IMG/VR virus record: IMGVR_UViG_3300033149_002637
Span: 1-46,005 of that record
Direction: 5' to 3' (one strand)
DNA length: 46,005 bases
DNA from: a virus
Position 1 is the first letter of the stretch. Each line of letters opens with the position of its first letter. A model generated the notes under the pieces. The model was not told where the DNA came from. It was given only the letters and a program-made list of their open reading frames with translations, and did not search any database. Made by a program: the position numbers and the translations under genes. Below are positions 1 to 6,245 of the stretch, one piece after another.

Positions 1-292
1 ACACAGTGGCAAAGATAAAAGCATTGGCATAAGATGATTGATGACCCAGACATGTGCTCTTGCGAAGGATCAATAGTTGTTTACCGAAAGGAATGCTTTT
101 AGGAGCTGCAACTCCGAGGAAGTTGTTGGTGACAAATTCTGGAGCACCTTGTGGTGTTTCATTGTGCCAGTAAGCAGCGTGGTATTTGCCAATGAAGTTG
201 TCCTCATTACTTCCATACCAAGTGGCAGTACCATTTTCGCTCACTGGTGTCAGTATGAACAGGAATGAGAGAAGGAACGCTATGCTATTCAC
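1..292 (-). CDS. RlpA-like secreted double-psi beta-barrel protein (partial, runs off left edge)
   Basis: The - strand is open from a GTG at 292 to the left edge, with no stop, so the C-terminus is missing. The product begins with a hydrophobic stretch (residues about 4-16, IAFLLSFLFILTPV) that looks like a signal peptide, followed by GTATWYGS and, about 45 residues on, VAAPKSIPFGKQLLI. That pair is the hallmark of the RlpA/DPBB family (ATWYG near the start; AA-x-x-x-LPFGT-x-V later), whose members act in the envelope on peptidoglycan or bind cell-wall glycans. The GTG overlaps the stop of the upstream methyltransferase, with an AAGGT ribosome site about ten bases before it. Role in this phage is inferred: a cell-wall or lysis-associated protein, or a host-derived envelope protein. 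Full length and catalytic residues cannot be judged from the fragment. Confidence 0.68.
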   Translation of the reverse strand, partial: MNSIAFLLSFLFILTPVSENGTATWYGSNEDNFIGKYHAAYWHNETPQGAPEFVTNNFLGVAAPKSIPFGKQLLILRKSTCLGHQSSYANAFIFATV

Positions 293-1145
293 GTATGAGG
301 TCTACCTTTTTGAAGGCGACAAATAACTGCTTAGGGCGTAGTGATGAAGGCTCTTGTGTTCGAGATTCTGCTAAGGTTGCATACTCACTAATGGTGTCAT
401 AACCAACGAATTGCCGCTTTAGGTAATTTGCAACTTTAGTTGTCTGCCCAGAACCTACAAACGGATCAAGGATGATGTCACCAGGATATGAGTAGAGGTT
501 TATAAGGCGATATGGAATTTCCTCTGGGAAAGGACATGGGTGTGCAATTGTTCCTGGTGGTACTGGTGCAATATGCCAAATGTTATTGGCAATCTCCATA
601 GTGAACAGTCGATCAATCGGAGTTCTAGCGTTTTGCTTCTCTGAAAATGTATGAGCATTGTAAATCTTGGGGCCTTTTTTGTGGAATACCAGAATGTACT
701 CCGTCATAATGTTTGGGTAGTAGTACCCAGGAAATGGGTGTTGAATGAAAACGCCAGCACGCTTTACGCCGCCAGTACATTTATGCCATACTATATCCTG
801 ATGCAGTGACCACCCAAGATTACACATTCTCGATGCTAAGTCAAAGGGTATAGGAAACATTTTACCCTTTAATAGGAGGGTGCCTATTACTACCGCACAG
901 AAACCACCTGGCTTTGTCACTCTATGGACTTCTGTAAAAATACTTTCCAGCCAAAGCAAGTAGTCCTCGTAGGTATCTTGTGTTTCAATAGAAGTGCGGT
1001 TGCGGTAGTTCACACTTGCATCAAGCGCATGACTGTCATAGTCTATCGCGTTCCAATATGGAGGGGATGTTACGGTTAACGAAACGCTACCACTTAAAAG
1101 GTCGGCCATATGAGCAGAAGATTTGTTATAGATTACGTTTAGCAC
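285..1145 (-). CDS. DNA methyltransferase, beta class (N4-cytosine or N6-adenine)
   Basis: About 286 residues. The catalytic motif IV is TSPPYW near residue 30 and the SAM-binding motif I is DPFVGSGQT near the C-terminus (about residue 235), so the motif order (IV before I) is that of beta-class amino-methyltransferases; an SPPY motif is commonest in N4-cytosine enzymes but also occurs in N6-adenine ones. Start: an in-frame TTG lies at 1154 but directly abuts the GGGGG ribosome site, whereas the GTG at 1145 has a normal spacing of about nine bases, so GTG is preferred. It overlaps the end of the DUF4406 gene upstream and the start of the RlpA-like gene downstream, so the three are likely co-translated. 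No restriction endonuclease is adjacent; an orphan phage methylase protecting against host restriction is the usual role. Confidence 0.9.
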   Translation of the reverse strand: MLNVIYNKSSAHMADLLSGSVSLTVTSPPYWNAIDYDSHALDASVNYRNRTSIETQDTYEDYLLWLESIFTEVHRVTKPGGFCAVVIGTLLLKGKMFPIPFDLASRMCNLGWSLHQDIVWHKCTGGVKRAGVFIQHPFPGYYYPNIMTEYILVFHKKGPKIYNAHTFSEKQNARTPIDRLFTMEIANNIWHIAPVPPGTIAHPCPFPEEIPYRLINLYSYPGDIILDPFVGSGQTTKVANYLKRQFVGYDTISEYATLAESRTQEPSSLRPKQLFVAFKKVDLIRE

Positions 1146-1677
1146 GTCGGTCAACCCCCGTCATTGAGCGCTTGTCCATGATGTGTTCTTTCCGCCGTAA
1201 CTCGGCACAATCAGGACACCAGTGAATATGCCTGTGGTATTCTTTGCGCAATGCCTCGATCTGCCGTAGAATCTTCTGGCCTTTTTCACAAACTACCACA
1301 GTCTCTACTCCTATCTTCTGAGTGATAGCCATTTGATTGCCATCAAGTGCATCCTCTTCCAATCTCATTATGCGTATAGCTCTGTCCATGTTGTAGAAAA
1401 CGGGGATTCCAATTTCTTGCGCATGCTTCACTTCAGCATCCGCTCCTTTGCTTTTGCCTGGGAGTCTAAGTACAGCATCACATTGCTCCAGCCACTCCAA
1501 GTCCTGAGCGAGCCAGGAGGAATATTCGTGAGGGAAGAGAAGATGCCAGAAATGAGACAAGTGTGGGATAAATGGCGTAAAACCCACCTGAGCTAGACGC
1601 TCGCCTGCTCCGATGGCAATCTTTACATTGATTGCCACATCACCATTTGAGTATGGCCCTGCGATATAAATCTTCAC
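1126..1677 (-). CDS. DUF4406 / nucleoside 2-deoxyribosyltransferase-like protein (copy 1)
   Basis: 183 residues. The start KIYIAGPYSNGD, the FTPFIPH segment near residue 35 and the LRLPGKSKGADAEVKHAQ segment near residue 70 followed by GIPVF are the conserved blocks of DUF4406 and related nucleoside 2-deoxyribosyltransferase-fold proteins, which handle deoxyribonucleosides or nucleotides. The C-terminal third has a pattern Cys-Pro-x-Cys-x-x-Cys (WCPDCAEL) not expected in the core family. GTG start at 1677 preceded by GAGGTG at good spacing. A shorter, diverged paralogue lies at 2037-2336. The neighbouring DNA methyltransferase makes a role in nucleotide supply or DNA modification plausible, but this is inference; substrate is unknown. 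Confidence 0.75.
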   Translation of the reverse strand: MKIYIAGPYSNGDVAINVKIAIGAGERLAQVGFTPFIPHLSHFWHLLFPHEYSSWLAQDLEWLEQCDAVLRLPGKSKGADAEVKHAQEIGIPVFYNMDRAIRIMRLEEDALDGNQMAITQKIGVETVVVCEKGQKILRQIEALRKEYHRHIHWCPDCAELRRKEHIMDKRSMTGVDRRAKRNL

Positions 1678-1731
1678 GGTTTTGTCACCTCACCGAGATG
1701 TAAATCTGTCAACCGCTCACTAAGGTGTAAG

Positions 1732-2055
1732 TCAGAAAAACTCCTGCTGAAAGCACTCATAGATTTCAACTGTCTCATCGTAGTCAGGATGTTGTACCAG
1801 GTACTTTTTCTTCCACGCAGCAAATGCTCGCAATAAATCTTGAGATGGAGACTTTGGTTGTGTACATACACATGAGTAGAAAAAAGGACAGGGCTTCTTA
1901 CCTCTTATGAAACACGCAACATCGCTAGGCCACCTAGTGTCGGTGTAGCATCTTGGTAGATATGGACATTCACCACTCGCACAGAACATGGTGCCAAAGA
2001 AGATACACCGGTAGTTTCTAATTCTAATGGTGTCAGTCAATTGTGTACCTTGCAT
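1732..2055 (-). CDS. Cysteine-rich small protein, function unknown
   Basis: Up to 107 residues. The N-terminal half holds eight cysteines, in the order C-x(9)-C, C-x(4)-C, a single C, and a C-x(7)-C-x-C cluster (FIRGKKPCPFFYSCVC), suggesting a metal-binding or disulphide-rich fold; the C-terminal half is a charged, aromatic helix (AAWKKKYLVQHPDYDE). The ATG at 2055 has only a weak ribosome site; a TTG at 2040 has AAGGT at proper spacing and overlaps the upstream stop as TTGA, so the true start may be 2040. No family recognised. Confidence 0.55.
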   Translation of the reverse strand: MQGTQLTDTIRIRNYRCIFFGTMFCASGECPYLPRCYTDTRWPSDVACFIRGKKPCPFFYSCVCTQPKSPSQDLLRAFAAWKKKYLVQHPDYDETVEIYECFQQEFF

Positions 2056-2336
2056 GCGATTCTTTTTAGATGATCTAGTGATGTAGCTACAGGTATGTTA
2101 TGCTCTTTTGCATACTTTACTTCTGCGTCTGCACTTTTACTTTCACCAGAGACTCGTAGCAGGAAATCACACTTTGCTATTTGTTCAAGGTCATGCTCTT
2201 GATGTGGAATGTACGGAATAAAACCAAGGAGGGATAGGTTCTCACCTATAATAATGGCTCTTTCGATGTTCTTTTTTGCATTACCATTCTTGTGGGGACT
2301 TGCAATGTAGACCTTTGCGAACATACCATCTATCAC
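2037..2336 (-). CDS. DUF4406 / nucleoside 2-deoxyribosyltransferase-like protein (copy 2)
   Basis: About 99 residues from a GTG at 2336 that has AGAGGA seven bases upstream; the longer open frame (to 2420) would overlap the preceding gene by 140 bases and is not preferred. The sequence KVYIASPHKNG, LLGFIPYIPHQEHD and LLRVSGESKSADAEVKYAKE, then NIPV, lines up block for block with the larger copy at 1126-1677 but lacks that protein's central insertion and C-terminal cysteine motif. It is therefore a minimal version of the same nucleoside deoxyribosyltransferase-like fold. Two diverged copies within 1.2 kb suggest an old duplication with specialisation; substrate is unknown. Confidence 0.7.
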   Translation of the reverse strand: MIDGMFAKVYIASPHKNGNAKKNIERAIIIGENLSLLGFIPYIPHQEHDLEQIAKCDFLLRVSGESKSADAEVKYAKEHNIPVATSLDHLKRIACKVHN

Positions 2337-2733
2337 GTTTGTTTCCTCTGTCCAGCCATGCCCCAAATACGAGGCACATAGCTTTGGCATCGGTGTCACT
2401 GGTTTCCTCAACACTGACACCCTCGTATATGTGAGTTATAGAGACGTAGTGCCACCAACTGCTAAGTGTATGAAGTTCAAATTGCACGTGCGGTTTCATT
2501 ATGACATTCTTAAGCTGCATAGCCTGTGCAATGTCAATGTGTGGTTGCCATACATGGTGGTATTCTACTACACAACCCTCTGTTTCAGCTGCGAAAGCTT
2601 CTGCCGCTTCAGAAGACCACATTACTAGAAGAGGATTTTTAGGGTCTCGCCAACGCCCTTCATTATCTATGTACCAGTTCAAAAGTTTTATTGCTAGTCG
2701 TGCATCAAGAATTTGCCAATCAGATTCGTTCAT
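2281..2733 (-). CDS. Hypothetical protein, 150 residues
   Basis: Starts at the ATG at 2733, which overlaps the stop of the SWIM protein as ATGA; the upstream in-frame extension lies inside that gene and is rejected. The protein begins NESDWQILDARLAIKLLNW and is rich in aromatic residues and histidine (EYHHVWQPHID, LSSWWHYVSI), with no signal peptide or membrane segment. I do not recognise a family. Its position between the SWIM finger and a nucleotide-related enzyme gives no firm clue to function. Confidence 0.7.
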   Translation of the reverse strand: MNESDWQILDARLAIKLLNWYIDNEGRWRDPKNPLLVMWSSEAAEAFAAETEGCVVEYHHVWQPHIDIAQAMQLKNVIMKPHVQFELHTLSSWWHYVSITHIYEGVSVEETSDTDAKAMCLVFGAWLDRGNKRDRWYVRKGLHCKSPQEW

Positions 2734-2981
2734 ATTTCTCTCCGCTCTTTTTCCATGGCCAATTGAACGGCAAGTGCGTGAACGCAGAGATCGCCAGTAT
2801 AAGAATGGTGTTGGCCCCAATCGCAAGTGCAGGAGAAGCAGCCAGAGTCGTAGATCACAGTGCGGTAGAAGCCCCCATCTCTCAGTATCCTGGCTTCAAT
2901 ACAGGTGTGCCGTCGCATAATGGCACAGACCCGTCCTTCATCCTCCAGCCGTTGTGCCTTCTCCAGGCGTGTCTCTGTCAT
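2730..2981 (-). CDS. Stand-alone SWIM zinc-finger protein
   Basis: 83 residues. Residues 51-68 follow the SWIM pattern C-x-C-x(12)-C-x-H (Cys51, Cys53, Cys66, His68: CTCDWG ... LCVHAL), a zinc-binding module used for DNA or protein contacts. The rest is an N-terminal helix with a charged heptad-like run and a region of beta-strands (YRTVIYDSGCFSC). SWIM domains usually sit inside larger proteins, so a phage protein that is little more than the finger is unusual. Its first residues MTETRLEK resemble the MTETHMEK start of the gene immediately upstream, with which it overlaps by one base. Likely a DNA-binding or adaptor protein (inference). Confidence 0.78.
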   Translation of the reverse strand: MTETRLEKAQRLEDEGRVCAIMRRHTCIEARILRDGGFYRTVIYDSGCFSCTCDWGQHHSYTGDLCVHALAVQLAMEKERREI

Positions 2982-3214
2982 CAGTCACTTCCCCACTCAC
3001 AACGTAAATATGGCTGAGTAATAACCTGGGGAGGCTTCGCCATCTCCTCCTCATAGCATTTTTGGTTCCAGCTCTCTTTCGTAGCGATAAGGCTCCTTGC
3101 TTCCTCTACGCTGTGCGCAAACGCAAAGATGACACCAAAAGTATAATTCTCAAGTACGTCCTCCCAGACATAAAGATTGAGCTGATCAGTCTTTTCCATG
3201 TGAGTTTCGGTCAT
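2981..3214 (-). CDS. Hypothetical small protein, 77 residues
   Basis: ATG at 3214 with a strong GGGAGG ribosome site. The middle (YTFGVIFAFAHSVEEARSLI) resembles the amphipathic strand-helix of small phage 'AHSLEEAR' type proteins that are common in phage genomes but uncharacterised. First gene after the 340-base gap holding inverted repeats, and coupled to the SWIM protein by a one-base overlap (TGATG type). No cysteines pattern, no membrane segment. Function unknown. Confidence 0.7.
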   Translation of the reverse strand: MTETHMEKTDQLNLYVWEDVLENYTFGVIFAFAHSVEEARSLIATKESWNQKCYEEEMAKPPQVITQPYLRCEWGSD

Positions 3215-3319
3215 TTGTTCCTCCCATTATTGTGATAGCCCACCAGGTTAGCTATCACGCTATCACAGATTTTGCTCAGCGTCCCGTCCTGGACGAACGG
3301 ATTATATTATCCTCCTTAT

Positions 3320-3345
3320 TATGTGACTGGCTACTATGTCACATA
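3320..3345. repeat. 8-bp inverted repeat, operator-like
   Basis: Arms TATGTGAC (3320-3327) and GTCACATA (3338-3345) separated by 10 bases, perfect match. The arm spacing (18 bases centre to centre) fits a dimeric repressor site, and it lies about 110 bases before the start of the 77-residue gene. Binding protein unknown; the HTH protein next door is a candidate. Confidence 0.4.
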
Positions 3346-3448
3346 ACCTTTGGTAAGATTGTAGCCTATTTCTTGGACGCATTGCAATAGAATGTGTGGG
3401 GCATGATTCAAACATGCTTTTTCGTCAGAATGCCATCCACATCGATAA

Positions 3449-3492
3449 CAGGAGCAGGATCACATGCTATGATATTATTGATCCTGCTCCTG
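3449..3492. terminator. 14-bp perfect stem-loop downstream of the HTH gene
   Basis: Arms at 3449-3462 (CAGGAGCAGGATCA) and 3479-3492, perfectly complementary over 14 bp with a 16-base loop. It lies 60 bases after the stop of the HTH gene. There is no clean run of T on the - strand, so it may be a processing/stability hairpin or a protein-binding palindrome rather than an intrinsic terminator. Confidence 0.45.
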
Positions 3493-3552
3493 GAAAAATG
3501 GGATGTGGGGTGAGGTATAGGGTAGACAGAGGCGCTATACTTATCACCCCCG

Positions 3553-3945
3553 CTATTTGTTATGCTTGGCTATGTCAGCGGACAAAAGCTCCTGAAGAAC
3601 ATGGAGTGTGGTTTGCTTGTCGTTATCATCACATTCACTAGCACTTACCATGAGCATAGCTGCACGAAGTTTCTTGCCAACACTTGAAAGTGTTCGATAT
3701 GGAATGTCACCAGCCTTGCGACCACCACGTGCAGGCTGTGCAAGATATGCGTCAAGAGCTTCACGGTGAAATGATGGATTACCATCTGCGTCAACTACAG
3801 CTTCAATCTTACCTTTTCGCCATAATATCCGCGTGTAAGATTTCGATCTGCCAATGTAAAGTGCAGCATTAGCCAAATCGAAATAACCAGACTCATCTAC
3901 CTCGATTGTTACTACTAACTGACCATCAACTTCTGCCAAAGGCAT
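3553..3945 (-). CDS. Helix-turn-helix DNA-binding protein (excisionase/MerR-like HTH_17 type)
   Basis: 130 residues. Residues 20-66 (FDLANAALYIGRSKSYTRIL, then a GKIEAVVD wing, then REALDAYLAQ) match the winged HTH_17 layout used by excisionases and small phage regulators: helix, turn, recognition helix ending in an aromatic/Arg, a short wing with W-R-K-G-K-I-x-A, and a helix ending in YL. The C-terminal half is a helical tail (VGKKLRAAMLMVSASE) that could dimerise. It is the first gene behind a good sigma70 promoter at 4071-4099, alone before a hairpin, which suits an early regulator. No integrase is in the window, so regulation is a better guess than excision. Confidence 0.75.
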   Translation of the reverse strand: MPLAEVDGQLVVTIEVDESGYFDLANAALYIGRSKSYTRILWRKGKIEAVVDADGNPSFHREALDAYLAQPARGGRKAGDIPYRTLSSVGKKLRAAMLMVSASECDDNDKQTTLHVLQELLSADIAKHNK

Positions 3946-4070
3946 TGTATGTACCCCCTCTTTCTCTTTCTATGAAATGTTTGTGGATAGTTTCAACTTC
4001 TGAATTATTTGACGCTGGGCTAACTCCTTGAAAGATTTTTGACTGCATAGTGCTCTTTAAGGACGCTCCC

Positions 4071-4099
4071 AGTATAGCACAGTCAGAGAGCATAGTCAA
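4071..4099 (-). promoter_or_regulatory. Sigma70-like promoter for the HTH gene
   Basis: On the - strand: -35 TTGACT (4099-4094), 17-base spacer, -10 TATACT (4076-4071). Expected start near 4064, giving a leader of about 120 bases to the ATG at 3945. Confidence 0.75.
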
Positions 4100-4297
4100 G
4101 CAACATAGATATAGGGATATGAATTCAATTCGTTGACATAGAGGTAGAACCGAATGGAGTTATGCGATAGGTTATCGTGGTAGATTACCGTGTGGCTTAT
4201 GGCGATGGATTATGATGTGGCTCGTGCTGTGACACGTAGTGGTAGCTTGCTTGATTTTTCGTTATGCGATATGGTTTGGGTTTGAAACAGATGAGGT

Positions 4298-4365
4298 ATT
4301 GGTAAATGGTTTCAAGAGTTATGCTATAGGTAAACTATAATGTTGCTCAGAAACCATTTACCAAT
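4298..4365. repeat. 16-bp perfect inverted repeat with 36-base spacer
   Basis: Left arm ATTGGTAAATGGTTTC at 4298-4313, right arm its exact complement at 4350-4365. It follows the 3' end of the long - strand operon, before the HTH promoter. The long spacer argues against a simple intrinsic terminator; a looped operator pair or recombination/replication site is possible. Confidence 0.5.
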
Positions 4366-4396
4366 TTCAATCAATAGACTTATGGAGGGGCTATAG

Positions 4397-4417
4397 GTGG
4401 ATTGTGGATTGTGGATT
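4397..4417. repeat. Triple tandem repeat of GTGGATT
   Basis: Three exact consecutive 7-base units. It overlaps the last base pairs of the 29-residue microprotein gene, so it may be only chance repetition. Confidence 0.4.
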
Positions 4418-4505
4418 ACATTCTGTTGGAAAAGTACTCAGATGCAATATAGGACACAACGCCTATAAGAAACAAGAAGCCGATCAAGCATAGAGCATCT
4501 AACAT
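4416..4505 (-). CDS. 29-residue single-pass membrane microprotein
   Basis: Below the usual length cut-off. ATG at 4505, five bases after an AAGGAG ribosome site that is itself the last two codons (AAG GAG) of the upstream gene, which stops three bases before this start: textbook translational coupling. The product MLDALCLIGFLFLIGVVSYI followed by ASEYFSNRM is one transmembrane helix (residues about 4-21) with a short polar tail. Last gene of the 7178-to-4416 operon. Function unknown; small phage membrane proteins can be holin-like, lysis-timing or superinfection factors, but nothing here decides. Confidence 0.72.
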   Translation of the reverse strand: MLDALCLIGFLFLIGVVSYIASEYFSNRM

Positions 4506-4507
4506 TT

Positions 4508-4840
4508 CTACTCCTTATTCTGTGCTGATTGAGTTTGACCATCAAGTGCAATAGAAGCGTGAGCTTCTGTGAGAACGGCAAATTCTGTGAGTGCACCAAA
4601 AGGCCCTGTTACGATCTCTGGTGCTTTTAGCACATGGTCTTCCGTGTTGAAGATTTCATTGTCACAGACTTTTACTGATGCTTGTGGTCTGTTCTCATTG
4701 GGTTCATTTTGCATTTCGATTGTGATGTAAAAACCACGTAATTGAAGTGTGGCAGTAATTCTATCACCCTCCAATGAGTACCCCTGTTGAAGATGTCCTT
4801 TTTCATAAACACTTACATTGGCGCTGGTATTTGTATTCAT
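4508..4840 (-). CDS. Hypothetical protein, 110 residues
   Basis: ATG at 4840 overlaps the previous stop as ATGA; an in-frame ATG 36 bases upstream lies within the previous gene and is rejected. A Ser/Thr/Asn-rich start (NTNTSANVSVYEKG) is followed by beta-strand-like sequence (RITATLQLRGFYITIEM) and an Ala/Thr-rich helix ending in QSAQNKE. No motif recognised. Followed three bases later by the membrane microprotein. Confidence 0.7.
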   Translation of the reverse strand: MNTNTSANVSVYEKGHLQQGYSLEGDRITATLQLRGFYITIEMQNEPNENRPQASVKVCDNEIFNTEDHVLKAPEIVTGPFGALTEFAVLTEAHASIALDGQTQSAQNKE

Positions 4841-5076
4841 TCCTCTTTCCTCCAGTTTTCTTGTGAGCTGATGCACTCATTGAGTAGGTCAACCAATTGC
4901 AACGTGGGTACGGAAATTGGGTTTAGAAATTCTAATGTCACTTTGTAGCTACCTGGCGCTGAGTATGTACGCCAATCGCTGCCGTATCCAAACAGTCCGA
5001 AAGTTTCAAAAAAGTCTTGTGATCCTTTATGGTTTTTTACATCGACTGTAATACTGACCAATGATGTGTCGTTCAC
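4837..5076 (-). CDS. Hypothetical small protein, 79 residues
   Basis: GTG at 5076 with AAGGAG eight bases upstream. The N-terminal part alternates hydrophobic residues (TSLVSITVDVKNH) and the central part is aromatic and glycine-rich (FFETFGLFGYGSDW), then SYKVTLEFLNPIS, a beta-rich small domain ending in a helix. Coupled to the next gene by ATGA. Not recognised. Confidence 0.7.
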   Translation of the reverse strand: MNDTSLVSITVDVKNHKGSQDFFETFGLFGYGSDWRTYSAPGSYKVTLEFLNPISVPTLQLVDLLNECISSQENWRKEE

Positions 5077-5092
5077 TCTTGATTCTCCTTTG

Positions 5093-5266
5093 CTAATCTT
5101 CCAACCAAATGCTTAGAACTGTCAGTGCAGTCAATGCGATTCCCACTAGGGAAACTATTCTGTGCTGCCCACCAAAGTTTGGATATAGACTGTCCACAAC
5201 GAATGCTAACACAAATGCAACTGCATATATCCAAAGGCCTAGCAGAAGTCTTGAGGGTTTGTACAT
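5093..5266 (-). CDS. 57-residue two-pass membrane protein
   Basis: Below the usual length cut-off. ATG at 5266 with AAGGAG at nine bases, starting four bases after the previous gene's stop. The product has two hydrophobic helices, about residues 7-24 (LLLGLWIYAVAFVLAFVV) and 38-54 (IVSLVGIALTALTVLSIW), joined by a short polar loop (DSLYPNFGGQHR) and ending in LED. A competing open frame over the same bases (5073-5342) is cysteine- and serine-rich and lacks a good start. The topology would suit a small holin or inner-membrane host-takeover protein; neither is shown. Confidence 0.78.
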   Translation of the reverse strand: MYKPSRLLLGLWIYAVAFVLAFVVDSLYPNFGGQHRIVSLVGIALTALTVLSIWLED

Positions 5267-5269
5267 TAT

Positions 5270-5809
5270 TTAGCACTCCTTTTCTTTGAGGCAATCTTCC
5301 TCGAAACATTCTGTGATGCGAATTGTCATGTACACCTCCCACCTATAACCAGAAGATGTGAAGTCATCAAATTCGCGGAGCAGTACATCATAGCCTATGT
5401 GCTTATTTCCCTCCACTTTATAATATAGACGACCATTTGCATCATCCCAAACGTCACGAAAATCTTGGGCTTCCCAAAACGCACAATGTTCTGCTTCACC
5501 ACGTGTGCGAAAGGTATAGTTAGTGTTTGGCGTGAAACCAGGCATACCAATTAGCACGTGAAAATGTGACCGCTTGTTTTTGTTGTACCTTCTCTTTCTG
5601 CAAACGCGAATGTGATAGTCTGCTGAATCTGGGTCATCAATGAGTCGTGATGTCCAAGTGCATGGCGTTGCATAAATGCGTGTGCGATGCCGTGCCATCT
5701 CAATGGCCATGTCGAATACGCCTTCATTGACAAAGCATTTTGGTGTCTCTGGAAATGCGTCTCGTGGAACGTACACATCGTAGTAGTCATAGACAAATTC
5801 GCGTGTCAC
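5270..5809 (-). CDS. Hypothetical protein, 179 residues
   Basis: The open frame extends to a TTG at 5860, but a GTG at 5809 has GGAGGA at ideal spacing and removes the overlap with the previous gene, so it is chosen. The protein begins TREFVYDYYDVYVPRDAFPE and is strongly aromatic and basic in the middle (CRKRRYNKNKRSHFHVLIG), with a glycine-rich strand pattern after. Ends in EEDCLKEKEC. No signal peptide. The basic block might bind nucleic acid; function unknown. Confidence 0.72.
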   Translation of the reverse strand: MTREFVYDYYDVYVPRDAFPETPKCFVNEGVFDMAIEMARHRTRIYATPCTWTSRLIDDPDSADYHIRVCRKRRYNKNKRSHFHVLIGMPGFTPNTNYTFRTRGEAEHCAFWEAQDFRDVWDDANGRLYYKVEGNKHIGYDVLLREFDDFTSSGYRWEVYMTIRITECFEEDCLKEKEC

Positions 5810-5837
5810 TTTGATCCTCCATTCTGTGTGTTTCCCT

Positions 5838-6047
5838 CTATAAATATTCTCTTGTGCCAAAGTGCTTTATCATTTTTTCAAGGCACATTGACATCGCTGT
5901 GATCTGACGTTTCATCGTGCTAATTGCATGTTTCTCCGCAGCATACATTGTGTGACGCCCAAGAAAGAAGCTCTGCAATTCTGTTAGTGCTGCTTCAGCG
6001 GCATCAACACGTGCTTTTGCCTCTTTAAATCTCCGTGAAATACTCAT
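5838..6047 (-). CDS. Small coiled-coil protein, 69 residues
   Basis: Almost entirely helical: RRFKEAKARVDAAEAALTEL gives a clear heptad pattern, followed by a second helix (AISTMKRQITAMSMCLEKMI). ATG at 6047 overlaps the previous stop as ATGA. Probably an oligomerising or partner-binding protein; function unknown. Confidence 0.7.
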   Translation of the reverse strand: MSISRRFKEAKARVDAAEAALTELQSFFLGRHTMYAAEKHAISTMKRQITAMSMCLEKMIKHFGTREYL

Positions 6048-6244
6048 TTTACTATTTCCTCCTGTACATTTGGTGCAAAGTACACGTGGAAAGTGTAGTC
6101 TTTGTTATTAGGTAGCATGAGACTTACGTGTAAATAGTTGGTGTCGTCATCTTTTGATACCTTTCTCACGACGACTACATAGTCTCCTGGTGCTAATATT
6201 TTTTGCTTGTGCTTGTGTCTACGCATATGCCCTAGTAAGTGCAT
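6044..6244 (-). CDS. Hypothetical small basic protein, 66 residues
   Basis: ATG at 6244 after a GGAGG ribosome site. N-terminal basic/histidine cluster (MRRHKHKQK) followed by PGDYVVVVRKVSKDDD and LHVSLML, a small beta-barrel-like (SH3/KOW-like) pattern. Coupled to the coiled-coil gene by ATGA. Nucleic-acid binding is a guess from charge only. Confidence 0.68.
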   Translation of the reverse strand: MHLLGHMRRHKHKQKILAPGDYVVVVRKVSKDDDTNYLHVSLMLPNNKDYTFHVYFAPNVQEEIVK

Positions 6245-6245
6245 T

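Larger units (their letters stand above)
3215..3552. other. Intergenic region with two inverted repeats; no gene supported
   Basis: Between the HTH gene and the 77-residue gene. It holds an 8-bp inverted repeat (TATGTGAC at 3320-3327, GTCACATA at 3338-3345), a second weaker one around 3237-3265 built from GTGATAG/CTATCAC, and the long hairpin at 3449-3492. On the - strand a TATAAT follows an AAGGAGG near 3310, but no start codon or matching -35 lies with it. A + strand frame here (3396-3641) is not supported. Confidence 0.5.
3946..4415. other. Intergenic control region
   Basis: About 470 bases without a supported gene between the 29-residue membrane protein and the HTH gene. It contains the - strand promoter 4071-4099, a 16-bp inverted repeat (4298-4365), a triple 7-bp repeat at the end of the microprotein gene, and three imperfect copies of GTTATGCGATA-type sequence (about 4159, 4261 and 4319). 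A control region; an origin cannot be excluded. Confidence 0.45.

Noticed and set aside
77-268. + strand open frame of 63 codons
   Set aside because: It runs opposite to the RlpA-like gene whose protein shows a signal peptide and family motifs; the frame has no ribosome site.
1674-1871. - strand frame of 65 codons that ends in the start of the DUF4406 gene
   Set aside because: It lies mostly inside the cysteine-rich gene in another frame and has no good start site.
3396-3641. + strand frame of 81 codons over the hairpin
   Set aside because: No ribosome site, and it reads through a perfect palindrome and the 3' end of the HTH gene.
5073-5342. - strand frame of 89 codons that ends in ATGA with the next gene
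   Set aside because: Its sequence has an unlikely Ser/Cys composition and the competing 57-residue membrane protein has a far better start and hydrophobic pattern.
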